Shown here: positions 1 through 9,100 of the stretch, one piece after another
Layout: each line of letters begins with the position of its first letter
Position numbering within the stretch: the first letter of the stretch is position 1
The notes under the pieces: generated by a model
The model's database searches: none
The model's input: the letters and a program-made list of their open reading frames with translations, nothing else
Told to the model about the DNA's origin: nothing
Translations under genes and position numbers: made by a program
Assembly (NCBI GenBank): GCA_027575805.1
Contig: JANBPU010000262.1
Span: 1 to 21,997 of the forward strand
DNA: 21,997 nucleotides
Source of the DNA: Mycoemilia scoparia
Taxonomy: Eukaryota; Kickxellomycota; Kickxellomycetes; Kickxellales; Kickxellaceae
Reading direction: 5' to 3'

Positions 1-89
1 TAGGCTATAAAAGTGATATATATAGCAATGTGGGTAGTAATAGTAATGCTAAGGCGAAGAAAGAGAAACCTCGGCAAACGTTAGCGTAA
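1..89 (+). CDS. C-terminal end of a protein gene cut by the window edge
   Basis: Reading from base 3, a frame stays open for 28 codons and ends at TAA 87-89. The tail is rich in Asn/Ser and then Lys, ending KAKKEKPRQTLA. A short basic terminus like this is common in nuclear or nucleic-acid-binding proteins, but no family can be named. An AATAAA signal lies about 115 bases after the stop, which supports this being a real 3' end. It is convergent with the minus-strand gene that ends at 454. It could also be a chance open frame, because so little of it is visible. Confidence 0.4.
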   Translation, partial: GYKSDIYSNVGSNSNAKAKKEKPRQTLA

Positions 90-201
90 ATGAAGATGTT
101 GTCAGTGCTGTGGTTAAGGAAAAAAGCCATTTCTGCCATAGCAAGCAAGAGTAAGAGAAAATTAGGAATTCTTTTGATTTTCTTTTCTCCCTACATCTTT
201 T

Positions 202-207
202 AATAAA
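202..207 (+). terminator. Poly(A) signal AATAAA
   Basis: AATAAA lies downstream of the stop at 87-89 in an AT-rich stretch. It is the likely 3'-end signal of the truncated left-edge gene. Confidence 0.4.
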
Positions 208-367
208 CACACTGCTTCCAAGCAACATCAATTTAAAGTATATTTAGTTGATTGTACATTTACCTTGTTGAAAATGGGTATAAAATCCAATTAAAAGATT
301 TCAGTTTTATATACTAATAAGATAGTATATTATCAAGCGAAAAAATTGCAAAGTAACTGTAAATCAA

Positions 368-384
368 TTTATTTATTTTTTATT
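368..384 (-). terminator. Cluster of minus-strand AATAAA signals
   Basis: Three copies of TTTATT (AATAAA on the minus strand) lie at 368-373, 372-377 and 379-384. They are 70-86 bases beyond the stop codon of the minus-strand gene 454-2178, a normal position for its polyadenylation signal. Confidence 0.5.
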
Positions 385-453
385 CGTATGTCTGTCAAGT
401 ATTATTTAAATCTTTTTAACATGAAAAGTTGTCAGATTCACTTTTATAGATAT

Positions 454-2178
454 CTAAAGAGATATGCGTATATTATCTGCATTTGGAAACAAACCAGTCA
501 AACTCGAAATCTCAACAGAATCGGCAGTACTTGGGTTGACCAAAAACGAGACCTCTAATTTTTTTACATTTTCAAATTTCTTTAACCTAAAATGACCATC
601 TGTTGTTGTTGTTGTTGTTGGTCTTTTTGACTTATTATGAAGTGGATCAGGATCATCACTAAACTCAAAATGTCTCTTTATAACATCAATGGTATCAAGA
701 CTATATAATCGCAATTTCAAGTACTCGAGTTCTACTAATTTAGATAATGGAATTAAAACAAGAAGTGGAAATACAATGCCGCCGAAATCCAAACTAGTAA
801 CTCTATTCCATTCAAATTCACGGAACTTGACATTCTCAACTATATGTTCTAGACACGAATGAGCATTGTTATCGGCAGCATATGTTGGTTTACCACCTAA
901 CGCTTTTTGGATTTGAGAGTCAGTCTCTGTATTTTCTCCAAAGCATGTAAGAATTATTTTGATGTTGTCAAGTTCAGTTGGGTCAAAGGGGAGCAAAGCG
1001 TCAGAATAGGGAAAAGGGTTTGTTAAGCATAATGCCTTGAGGTATCGAAAAGAATCGAAAATAATGTCCAGACATTTGTGGGTGTTATCATCGTCCATAA
1101 TGATTCTAAAAGTTGCGTCTTCAAGAAGTGGGCAACATCTTGATATGTGGCGCATTTCGTCTACAGAGATTGGGACTATGGATAGATTCTTTATAGTCAT
1201 CCAGTACCGCGATTCCGAAGAGAACCAAGGAACCGTGTAATCAGGACCCAGATCGCAGTGGTTTTTGATTTTTAGTTTGTTTAGTTGGGGGAACGTGTGG
1301 TTATTGAATGGAACTATGCGGATCCCGTCTATCTCATCGTCTTCAGGATGCTCCGGTTCGAAATATTCGTTCCGACATGTGCTCATTATTTCTAGAGATT
1401 TTAGACCGTGACTCCAATTGCTGCGAAATGCGAATGGGACTATTGTTGATGCTCTACGGCGGAGATAAGGAGTTGGAGGCGGAGATGGCGTTGTAGTTCC
1501 TGAATTAAAACTAGCAGGAGATCCGCCGTGGCCATGGCCATTGCCGTTTTGGTAAGATTCTTTGTGGTGATGGTCGTGGAAACAGGGATTGTCCATATGG
1601 TCCATTTCGATATGATAGATTTTCATTTCTCTTAATACTGGCAATCTATACAAAAAGTGATAAAAATCGCCTATGCTGGCTTCAATGTGGGCATCCAGTT
1701 TGTAAAGCGTGCTTCCGAGGAGAGATATAAGCTTATAAGGGAGGTGCACTGCAGGCTGAGAATAATTGGCATGTATTACTAGGCCGCGGACTTGGTTATT
1801 GCATTTTATGTAATATACGGAGCAGATACCATCGCTGTTGTCGTTGTTGTTGTGATGGCTATCATTATCATTATCGTTATCATTGTCGTGAAAATATTCA
1901 ATGCCGTCGAAAATTCCAGAAAGTTGGTTGTATGTGGGGCAGGTTTCTAAAATCCTTTGGACGGCTGACTGACTCCCCTGGTATATCAGCCTATACTGCC
2001 CGGTTTGTTCGTTGTATTGTTCTGTGAGCTTGATTAGGACGCTGGAATCGATTAGGTCGGTAATTGGTGGCGGGAAGGCCTGTTTGAGATTGTGGATGGC
2101 GGCAAAGTCTTTGTTGTAGGCTAGAAACTCTGCGATTTTTTTGAGTAGGTCGGGGGAAAATTCAGACGGAGTTGCCAT
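454..2178 (-). CDS. F-box/LRR-like protein, 574 residues, intronless
   Basis: The ATG at 2178 sits in a good context (AAACAATGG) and the stop is TAG at 454-456. Residues 6-20 (FSPDLLKKIAEFLA) resemble the start of an F-box, the Skp1-binding motif of SCF ubiquitin ligases. The rest contains irregular leucine-rich strands such as LREMKIYHIEM (182-192), LKSLEIMS, LNKLKIKNHC, YLKALCL, LEYLKLRLYSL and KKLEVSFLV, as expected of an LRR substrate-binding arc. Two low-complexity inserts interrupt it: an Asp/Asn run at about 97-115, and a His/Gly then Ser/Thr/Pro stretch at about 201-238. A Thr run near the C-terminus is encoded by GTT repeats at 601-620 (as read on plus). It has its own TATA box upstream. 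The F-box call is by pattern only and the substrate is unknown. It may belong to one of the large F-box-like families common in fungi. Confidence 0.7.
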   Translation of the reverse strand: MATPSEFSPDLLKKIAEFLAYNKDFAAIHNLKQAFPPPITDLIDSSVLIKLTEQYNEQTGQYRLIYQGSQSAVQRILETCPTYNQLSGIFDGIEYFHDNDNDNDNDSHHNNNDNSDGICSVYYIKCNNQVRGLVIHANYSQPAVHLPYKLISLLGSTLYKLDAHIEASIGDFYHFLYRLPVLREMKIYHIEMDHMDNPCFHDHHHKESYQNGNGHGHGGSPASFNSGTTTPSPPPTPYLRRRASTIVPFAFRSNWSHGLKSLEIMSTCRNEYFEPEHPEDDEIDGIRIVPFNNHTFPQLNKLKIKNHCDLGPDYTVPWFSSESRYWMTIKNLSIVPISVDEMRHISRCCPLLEDATFRIIMDDDNTHKCLDIIFDSFRYLKALCLTNPFPYSDALLPFDPTELDNIKIILTCFGENTETDSQIQKALGGKPTYAADNNAHSCLEHIVENVKFREFEWNRVTSLDFGGIVFPLLVLIPLSKLVELEYLKLRLYSLDTIDVIKRHFEFSDDPDPLHNKSKRPTTTTTTDGHFRLKKFENVKKLEVSFLVNPSTADSVEISSLTGLFPNADNIRISL

Positions 2179-2290
2179 TGTTTTTATTCTCTGTAGAAGT
2201 GTTGTTGTAATAGAGAAGATGTGGTTTGGTTGTATGTGAATTGTGCTTTGGGTAGATAATCTTTGGAGATATGCGGAAGCTGGGGTTGAG

Positions 2291-2299
2291 CTATTTATA
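2291..2299 (-). promoter_or_regulatory. TATA box of the F-box/LRR-like gene
   Basis: The minus strand reads TATAAATAG, 113 bases upstream of the ATG at 2178. It is a consensus TATA element in the right orientation, with an ATG-poor leader between. Confidence 0.55.
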
Positions 2300-2731
2300 A
2301 CAATTCCACCAGGCGATGGTTGTATAGCCTAGTTCTAGGCTACCATATTTGATTTTTTAAGGACTCAAGTTTAAAATTCAATGTAAATAAAGCTATTGAA
2401 ATATATTGTTTAAGCAGGTGATTGTCATTGCCCTGTTATTTTTAATGCCAGATATTGAGAAGCTATTCATTCCAATGTGCTAAATAAAGACTCCCCCCCC
2501 TCTCTATTCGCAATTGATTTTGATATGAAAGGCATTGGTTTGAAAACACAATTTGATATTTATCTAGAGATATTTCCTTTGTTGGGTGCGTGCATTTCAG
2601 AGGACTGAGTTTGGAATCAATGATCAAATATCTCGCTTAAATTGCTCTGATTTCCGGGCCATACTATTGAAGAATATATCATCGCTAGTTTAACAGTATT
2701 TTCAATGAAGAATAGTATTTATTTTGTTTGA

Positions 2732-2845
2732 ATATGAGTGATTATTTTTGAATGACTAAGCTTTACTAATTTCAACTTGCATACTAGTTGCCATATATTT
2801 TCATTGATAATAGTAGTTTAGCCCTTCAAAAATAACTATCCATAT
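2732..2845. repeat. MITE-like inverted-repeat element, family 1, diverged copy
   Basis: The left end reads ATATGAGTGATTATTTTTGA and continues to 2754. The right end (about 2823-2845), read in reverse complement, begins ATATGGATAGTTATTTTTGA. By eye, 18 of 23 terminal positions match. The ends and overall length resemble the better-preserved copy at 11407-11529. It has no coding capacity. Such elements are normally non-autonomous DNA transposons moved by a transposase encoded elsewhere; that origin is inferred. Confidence 0.5.
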
Positions 2846-3271
2846 GTATACTGACACCCAAACCTCTCTTTAAAATATCAGATATAGAAATTGATAGGTG
2901 ACAACATCTAATCCAGATTTAATTACGGACGTCCAACACAACACATTAATCTGAAACCACTGCGACAGTGAACCATTAAAATTCTCAATCCAAGATAACA
3001 TGCATTCCATTTTAGCATAATATCAGTAACATTTGGCTATACGCATAGAAATGTAGGGATAAATGTTATACCAACCTGCCTTCCTCTGGGTTCATAGACA
3101 CCCCCCTCCCTCGGCTATTACATTAATTGTTGGTCGCTGAAGACACTGGCCCTTAGCATACTAGTAACCCATATACTTTTCCTGTATGGCCTCGTGCTTT
3201 AGCTTTATATTTACACTTTGAGTTTCTTTTACTTTATTGAGTATATTCGCTATTGTCCACATGTCAAGATT

Positions 3272-3405
3272 CCGTTAGGGATCAAGCGTATTGTAGGCAG
3301 TGAAGGGCCCTCAGATTATATGGCCCAATCATCAGTTATTTTATATGCAGCTCCTGTGGACTCACCATTTTGTCTAAGGCATTGTGAATTTTGGCCATGT
3401 ATTCA
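3272..3405 (+). repeat. Dispersed repeat, family 2, copy 1
   Basis: The core starts at GTAGGCAG (3293-3300) and runs through blocks GGCCCTCAGATTATATGGCC, CCAATCATCAG, TGTGGACTCA and TTGTGAATTTTGGCCATGT. The same blocks recur in the same order at 19132-19260 and, inverted, at 5834-5970. The outer borders are approximate because the flanks are only weakly alike. It lies about 140 bases upstream of the possible secreted-protein ORF. Confidence 0.55.
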
Positions 3406-3543
3406 CAAGAAACACACAGCTACATTTGCACTTTTTTTCCTTTTTGTTTTATTTTTTTCTCTTGGGCATTTGTTGATTTATATTGCCACCCAAGCGCTCT
3501 ATAGAACAATACCATGCTAATTCAACTGTGGTCGAGATCAACG

Positions 3544-3787
3544 ATGAGGCTTTTCCAAGCTCTTTTGGCTGCATCAGTTTTGATGTTTATTACAACTACA
3601 GTTAATTGTAACAACAAATGTAAGTCGCTATCACTTGTCTCCCAATATTAACACCATGGATTCAGATGAACTTTTTTCAAATATCCACGCTTGTCCTGTC
3701 TGCTTAGTCATGAAGGTGGTGAGGATTTACAAGGCAACAAGCAGGAGCATAGCAGCACCCATAAGCTCATCATCTCGTGTATGTTGA
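3544..3787 (+). CDS. Possible small secreted protein with signal peptide; structure uncertain
   Basis: The ATG at 3544 begins MRLFQALLAASVLMFITTTV followed by NCNNK, a textbook signal-peptide layout with a basic start, hydrophobic core and polar end. Unspliced, it ends after 35 residues at 3651. A strong donor GTAAGT starts at 3620. If it is joined to the CAG ending at 3665 (a 46-nt intron), the frame continues to TGA at 3785-3787 and gives 65 residues with a CPVC pair. A second donor-like GTATGT at 3779, with TCTAACA and an AG near 3846, could extend it further. No homology was recognised. A chance hydrophobic ORF in AT-rich DNA is a real alternative. It lies on the same strand as the P-protein gene, 240 bases upstream. 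Confidence 0.28.
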
Positions 3788-4026
3788 TCATTGTGATCTC
3801 TGGGCCATTAGCTCGTCTCCTCACCTCCTGTCTAACAATACTTGAGAGTGTTGTTGTTGTTTGTTTATCTTGGTTTATTATCCCCCTTCCTTCCCTCTCA
3901 CCAAGTTTCCAAAAAGAAAAACTGTTCATATTTCTAATACAACTCTGCGTGTGTGCTTATAATTAATCAATTGCACGACTATACTCCATAGCAACTGTCG
4001 GATTCGAAAACAGTAGGCAGGAGAAT

Positions 4027-5359
4027 ATGGATTTGGAAAAAGCACGTCTGGCGATTGCCAGCGTTGATAGGCAGCTTGTGGATCTGTTGAATGAAAGAGC
4101 CCGAATGTCGCTGGATGTAGCTGCAGCCAAACGCAAGAGCACTACAGCATTGCTGCCATCAGGCCAAGAAAAAGGCCAGCAGGATCAGGGAGAAAATGCC
4201 CCAAGTGATGTCTATGTGCCTGGACAAGAAAAGAAGGTATTCAATAGAGTGAGTAGCAGGTTGGTTATCTTGCAGAGACAATAGTGTTTTTTTTAGTTCA
4301 CAAAGCTTATCTGCCATGCTCCAGGGAGGATTGAACTATTCACTTTGATAAAACTAACTGGTTGAATTTTTTTGGTGATAACGATGCATGGGCTGATGCC
4401 GTGGAATAAAGGTAATGGAGATGAATAACGGCCCGCTTTCCGATGACTCTGTAATTGCAATTTATCGCGAAATCATGTCGGCCTCAATCTCGCTTCAATC
4501 CAATGTCAGTATCGGGTACTTAGGCCCCAAAGGGACCTTTACCCACGAGGCCGCCATGAAAAGGTTTGGTGAAAGCGTCGCATATTTCCCGTTCAAAACC
4601 ATTGATGATGTCATTGAGGCTGTAGTTGAAGACAAAACAACATACGGCGTAATTCCGATTGAAAATTCTGCTAATGGCATAGTCGTCCAAACCCTCGATG
4701 CCTTGGCCGCCCATCAGTTGCCGATAGCTGAAAATCCAAATATCCGAATCAAGGGCGAAATCTATTTGCCAGTTACACAGTGCCTGATGTCTAGGTACCA
4801 ACTCAGTGCTATTCACAAAGTATATTCGCATCCGCAAGCTTTGGGCCAATCCAAAAAATGGCTGGACACCCATTTGCCTGGGGTTCCCAGAGTTGATGTT
4901 GATTCCACGGCCAAGGCGGCGGAATTGGCTAGTGCCGAAGTATCGGCCGCTGCTGTTGGCAACAAGATCTGTGCGACGCTGTATGGCCTTGAATTGCTTG
5001 CTGAAGGAATTAATACCGATAAGGAAAATACGACTAGGTTCTTTGTTATTAGCAAAGCAATTAGTGGAGATGGGGGAGGAGGAGAACCGACGGGAGACGA
5101 TAAGTCGTTCTTGATGTTTACGGTTGATCATCGTCAGCCTGGCGCGCTTATTAAGGCATTGGAGGCATTTGCGCTGAACAATATTAATATGACTTCGATG
5201 AATTCCAGGCCATCGGGGCAGAGAAAGTGGCAGTATATCTTTTTTGTTGAAATTGAGGGGCACAAGAAAGACCCGAATGTTGAAAAGGCCTTGCAAATGA
5301 TGGCACCCTATTGCTTGGATCTTTTGATGCTTGGTTCATACCCTGTCCAAAAATCCTGA
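4027..5359 (+). CDS. Fused chorismate mutase / prephenate dehydratase / ACT protein (P-protein), two exons
   Basis: The spliced protein has 389 residues: exon 1 is 4027-4248, exon 2 is 4412-5359, phase 0. Residues 1-105 form an AroQ-type chorismate mutase, with R7, R24, K35, E68, S99 and Q103 aligning to the E. coli P-protein active-site positions R11, R28, K39, E52, S84 and Q88. The position of E. coli R51 is Q67, and about 20 Gln/Gly-rich residues are inserted before it. Residues 108-287 are prephenate dehydratase (GYLGPKGTFTHEAA, VIPIENSANG, and T282-R283-F284 of the catalytic TRF motif). Residues 306-375 are an ACT domain with GALI (318-321) and NSRP (338-341), matching the GALV/ESRP phenylalanine-sensing motifs. 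Predicted role: chorismate to prephenate to phenylpyruvate, with feedback inhibition by phenylalanine. Model ascomycetes use separate ARO7 and PHA2 enzymes, so this architecture is unusual for a fungus. Confidence 0.88.
4249..4411 (+). other. Spliceosomal intron in the P-protein gene, 163 nt
   Basis: The donor is GTGAGT at 4249. A branch-like AACTAAC lies near 4352-4358, and the first AG after it is the acceptor AAAG at 4411. Reading through the intron gives a stop at 4282-4284. Splicing joins VFNR to VMEMNNGPLSDD and restores the usual chorismate-mutase helix leading to the IMSAS motif. The intron interrupts the mutase domain itself, not the boundary between domains. Confidence 0.82.
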
Positions 5360-5455
5360 GTGTTTGTGGGTTGAAACTACCATGGCTGTGGTGGTGGCTG
5401 GTTAATATTGAAAAATAGCTGTTTTTGTTTTTGCTGGACTTGTGATAACCCATAT

Positions 5456-5461
5456 AATAAA
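5456..5461 (+). terminator. Poly(A) signal of the P-protein gene
   Basis: AATAAA lies about 97 bases after the TGA that ends at 5359. Confidence 0.55.
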
Positions 5462-5833
5462 CTACTAATGAACAAGTCTGAAAAGATTTCCATCCATCCT
5501 TTATGCTTTATTAAACTGAAAGCCTTTACCAGAAAAAAACAAAAATACCAGTAATGCCTTTCTCCTCTATTATCTTCAGAACGAACACATTGGCAATCAA
5601 CTTTCTTTGCTAGGTGATATTATTAACTATTCTGATGCTATCTTTGAACCTTTACCTTTCTATATTCTATGTCCCATACCCTACTCCACTTTAATTTTAT
5701 TCTATGACTATAACAAAACAATTGAGATTAATTATATTAATGCATGCCAAGTATTGTCCTTCATGCATCACATCTTGTCTGCAAACTGGTGTTTAATATG
5801 GAGCAAAGACATTAGCAAAAAACACCATCAAGT

Positions 5834-5970
5834 GTATGACCAAGGTTCAAAAGGCTTTGGCCAAAATGGATCAGTCCCCAGGAGTAGTTGCATATGGATT
5901 GGCCGGTGATTGGGCCAAAATCTGATGACGAGGGTCCACCATTTCTGTCTAACATAGAGTCAATCACTAA
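5834..5970 (-). repeat. Dispersed repeat, family 2, copy 2 (inverted)
   Basis: In reverse complement this reads AGTGATTGACTCTATG, TTAGACAGAAAT, CAGATTTTGGCCCAATCACC and then a TTTTGAACCTTGGTCATAC end. It follows the copy at 19132-19260 block for block, including the outer AGTGA-TGA segment. It lies 215 bases upstream of the 1680-residue protein gene, in a spacer otherwise free of genes (5360-6182). Confidence 0.6.
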
Positions 5971-6126
5971 TGAAGCCTTCCCGTATACTTAAATAAATAC
6001 ATTCTCTGCTTTGTTTGTCTCTTTCTTCACTACCACCTTTTTATTATTGTTATTCCTTAGTTGATACAAGAAACCCGTCTTGTTTTATCATAATCGAACA
6101 GCACCAGGCATAGCAATAAACCCTCA

Positions 6127-6134
6127 TTTATATA
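6127..6134 (+). promoter_or_regulatory. Likely TATA element of the 1680-residue gene
   Basis: TTTATATA lies about 50 bases upstream of the ATG at 6183, which implies a leader of only some 20-25 bases. Position and sequence fit, but AT-rich DNA gives many chance matches. Confidence 0.35.
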
Positions 6135-6182
6135 CCAGCCACCAAGACCACTGCTTTTGTTTGTTATATTTGATTGAATACC

Positions 6183-9100
6183 ATGGATGCTCTTATTGAG
6201 ACTTTGAATACTAAATGCGGGGGAGTTCGTGCTGTCAACAAATATCTCCATGAGTTTGTCAGGAACTGTAACGGATCGCTTCAGGTTGAGCAGATATTGC
6301 AGGAGTTTAGTATTGCTCATCGTAACGCTCTCACCACTCAGAAAACTAATACCGATATTAATGATGATAATGATAATGGTAATGCTGATAATGGCGATAA
6401 TAATGATGATAATGATGTGGTTCCGGAAGATTTGGTTAGCAAGGCTTATAAACAAGAATACATCGCAACTAGACTTGCCAGCATTTCGGGAAATGTCCAG
6501 TATTTGGCTACTCATGCCCTAAAGTCCAGCTATCTGTCAATCAGGATGATGGCTGCAAAGTCGCCTAATCTGTTTAGTCGAGTAATTAGGAACAGTATCC
6601 CAGCGGAGAAAAATGATGCTGCTGCTGCCAGCGTTGATAGAGTTAAGGGAAATGTTGTTATTGATCTTGATTACAATACTTCCACTGACGACGATGATGA
6701 TGGAGAGCTTTGGAATTCGCTGTTTGATATTTCTAATAATGGTGGTTTGCAATCTCAAAAAGTTGTCATAGCTGGGTTAAACAATCTTCGCACCACAATG
6801 ATTCAAGTATTATCATCCAGCCACTCTGGTATAACAGCGGCCAATGATAATAATGCAACAATAAGAAGTATTTGTTGTAGGGATACTAGAGAAGTGGTAG
6901 TAGTGGCAGATCGTGTTTACAAGACATTAAAACCCGTCTATAGCTTTTCGATTATCCAGCTATTATTGCCAGTATGCTCGTCTGACCTTATCCGTGCGGA
7001 AATAAATCAGCATGTGACTATGGTTAGTCCTCGAATCTGGTATCTCTTGGCTGCTAGATCTTGTTCAGATATAGTGATGGAATTTTTTGAAAGCCAGGTC
7101 AGTACCAAACTTCTTCAACTCTCCCAAATCTCGGTCAGTGAAATTGCGATGTCGATTGTTAAACAGTTTGGTAGAAACACAATCCATGAGTTGTCTATAA
7201 AGGAGGCGAGGGAGTTTTTGGATGTGTTGTACAAGTATCCACAACTGAACTTGAGAGACCAATTATTGGGCTGGCGACATATGTTTAGAGCTAGCTTTGA
7301 AAAGGCTTTACAAGTATTGTCGAGGGATTCTGGTGGCTGTTGGCATCGGTCTTCAGAGCTGGGAGTTATTGGTGTGTTTAAATATATGACTCGTGAACAG
7401 CAGACTAGAATTATTAAACAGGAGTGGCTGAACGAACGTGATTTTAAACTTGTTTGTCAGCTATTGAAAACTATTACCCCATTGCCAGGAAAGGCAGGAG
7501 GAGAAGTCGGAAATCGTTATGAAATTGTTAGATCGATTATTCAAATTGATGAGCAATTTTGTAAAGGCCAAGTTGGGGACTATGAGCTGTATGCCAAGAT
7601 TGTGGCAACTATTGCGGTAACCGAACAAGATCGTCAAACTCTTTTGGACGATATGAGAAGATTTATTAAAGATAACTATGAAACCTGTGGAAACTTAACA
7701 CCAGCTCAAGGAGTTATATTTTCAATGATTGATAAACCCGAGGTTGCGGAAACCAAGATTAAACAAGCAATGCAGCTAGAAAAAGACCCGGAAACTAGAG
7801 GAAGTTATATGTTTGCTTTGTTGCTCAACTCCGTCAGTATTAATCGAGATCTTGGGAGATTCAAGTCATTGCTGACATGGGTTGCTGCTAGTCCGAGGTT
7901 TGAAAACATCCAGGTGAGCGAGAGACATGCTCATTGCCAAATATTTGATCATATTCCTGGGTGGATGTTTGGTGATTTGGATGTTGTTGAATCGGTTGGT
8001 AGGGTTGTTGATAATATGTTGGCGGCACGCGATGGTGTTAATAGTGGATTCACTTATGAAATGGATAGAACTCTTTTGAGAATTATGTGTCGTGTGGCGG
8101 AGAGTCAAAAAAAGGATTGTTATAGTAATATTGAGATAGTGGTGGATACGTTAATTGGTTATTTGTTCAAGATTGTTAAAAGAAAGGGGCATTTTTCTTT
8201 GTTTGGGCATACTGATATTTCAAGAAAGGCTGCTAAATTAATTACTGAGCGGGTCGACAAGTACATTGAAAAAGAGTATGTGACGGAGTCTAATAAGAGC
8301 AGTAACAGCAACAACAAGAAGAAGAAAATATCAGAGGAGGAGATCAAAATGCCGATTAAGATCGGAATGAGCTTATCCCTGGAGTTTGGGGTTCGTGTGG
8401 AATCAGCAATCAAGTTGGTTCATAAATACGTGTCGAAGCTTGGTGACCAGGACTTGGATAATAGGGTGATATGGGATAAATGGTATAGTGATGTTGAGAG
8501 CTATACAAAGATTCTTATTTCCAAGGACAAAGACAATAGCAACAAAAGGCAGATGAGCTTGGTAGACATCATTCAGAACCAGAATAATCAGGAGCCAAAG
8601 TTTGTCAGAACAGTGGCAGTCAAGTTGGCTTATAATAAGCGAAGAGTCACACCAAATTTCAGGTTATCTGATTTACCAACAATCGAGGTCGCTGACACTG
8701 GAGCTGTATTTGAATCGAGTCAAGTCAAGAATGGACTTATTGGAGACTATCTGCGAGCTGTTCAACACTGGCGGGGTGGGAATATTAAAGAAAGGGCCCA
8801 GAGATTGTTTGTTGATAGCTTGAACATGATCAGCAGGAGTGAATTTGCTTTGGCTTCTGATGAAGCTAAACGAGAGTTCTTGAACATATCTAAAGCAATT
8901 ATATTGCCGGGACCATTTACTTCAGATATTGTACAAAAAATAAGGACGATTAAGGCACTTTGTAAATTGCATACCATCGATCCTCAAGTGTTTGTGGATC
9001 TGATTGCAGATGTTGCTCCCTTGGCTCTTGAGGCCATTAATAATGATAAAGAGGAAGTAATCGAGCAACCAGAAAATAATGACAATAATAGATATGAAGA

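Larger units (their letters stand above)
2300..3540. other. Repeat-bearing spacer, no convincing gene
   Basis: These 1.2 kb separate a minus-strand gene from plus-strand genes, so they should hold two divergent promoters. The stretch contains a C8 run (2493-2500), a diverged inverted-repeat element (2732-2845) and one copy of a second dispersed repeat (about 3272-3405). A 100-codon open frame at 3218-3520 runs across that repeat and is not credible as a gene. Confidence 0.5.

Noticed and set aside
3218..3520. 100-codon plus-strand open frame
   Set aside because: It begins at a non-ATG codon, runs across a dispersed family-2 repeat and ends in a T-rich tract that yields a Phe/Leu string. No domain is seen.
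4520..5296. 258-codon minus-strand open frame
   Set aside because: It is the antisense shadow of the conserved prephenate dehydratase/ACT exon.
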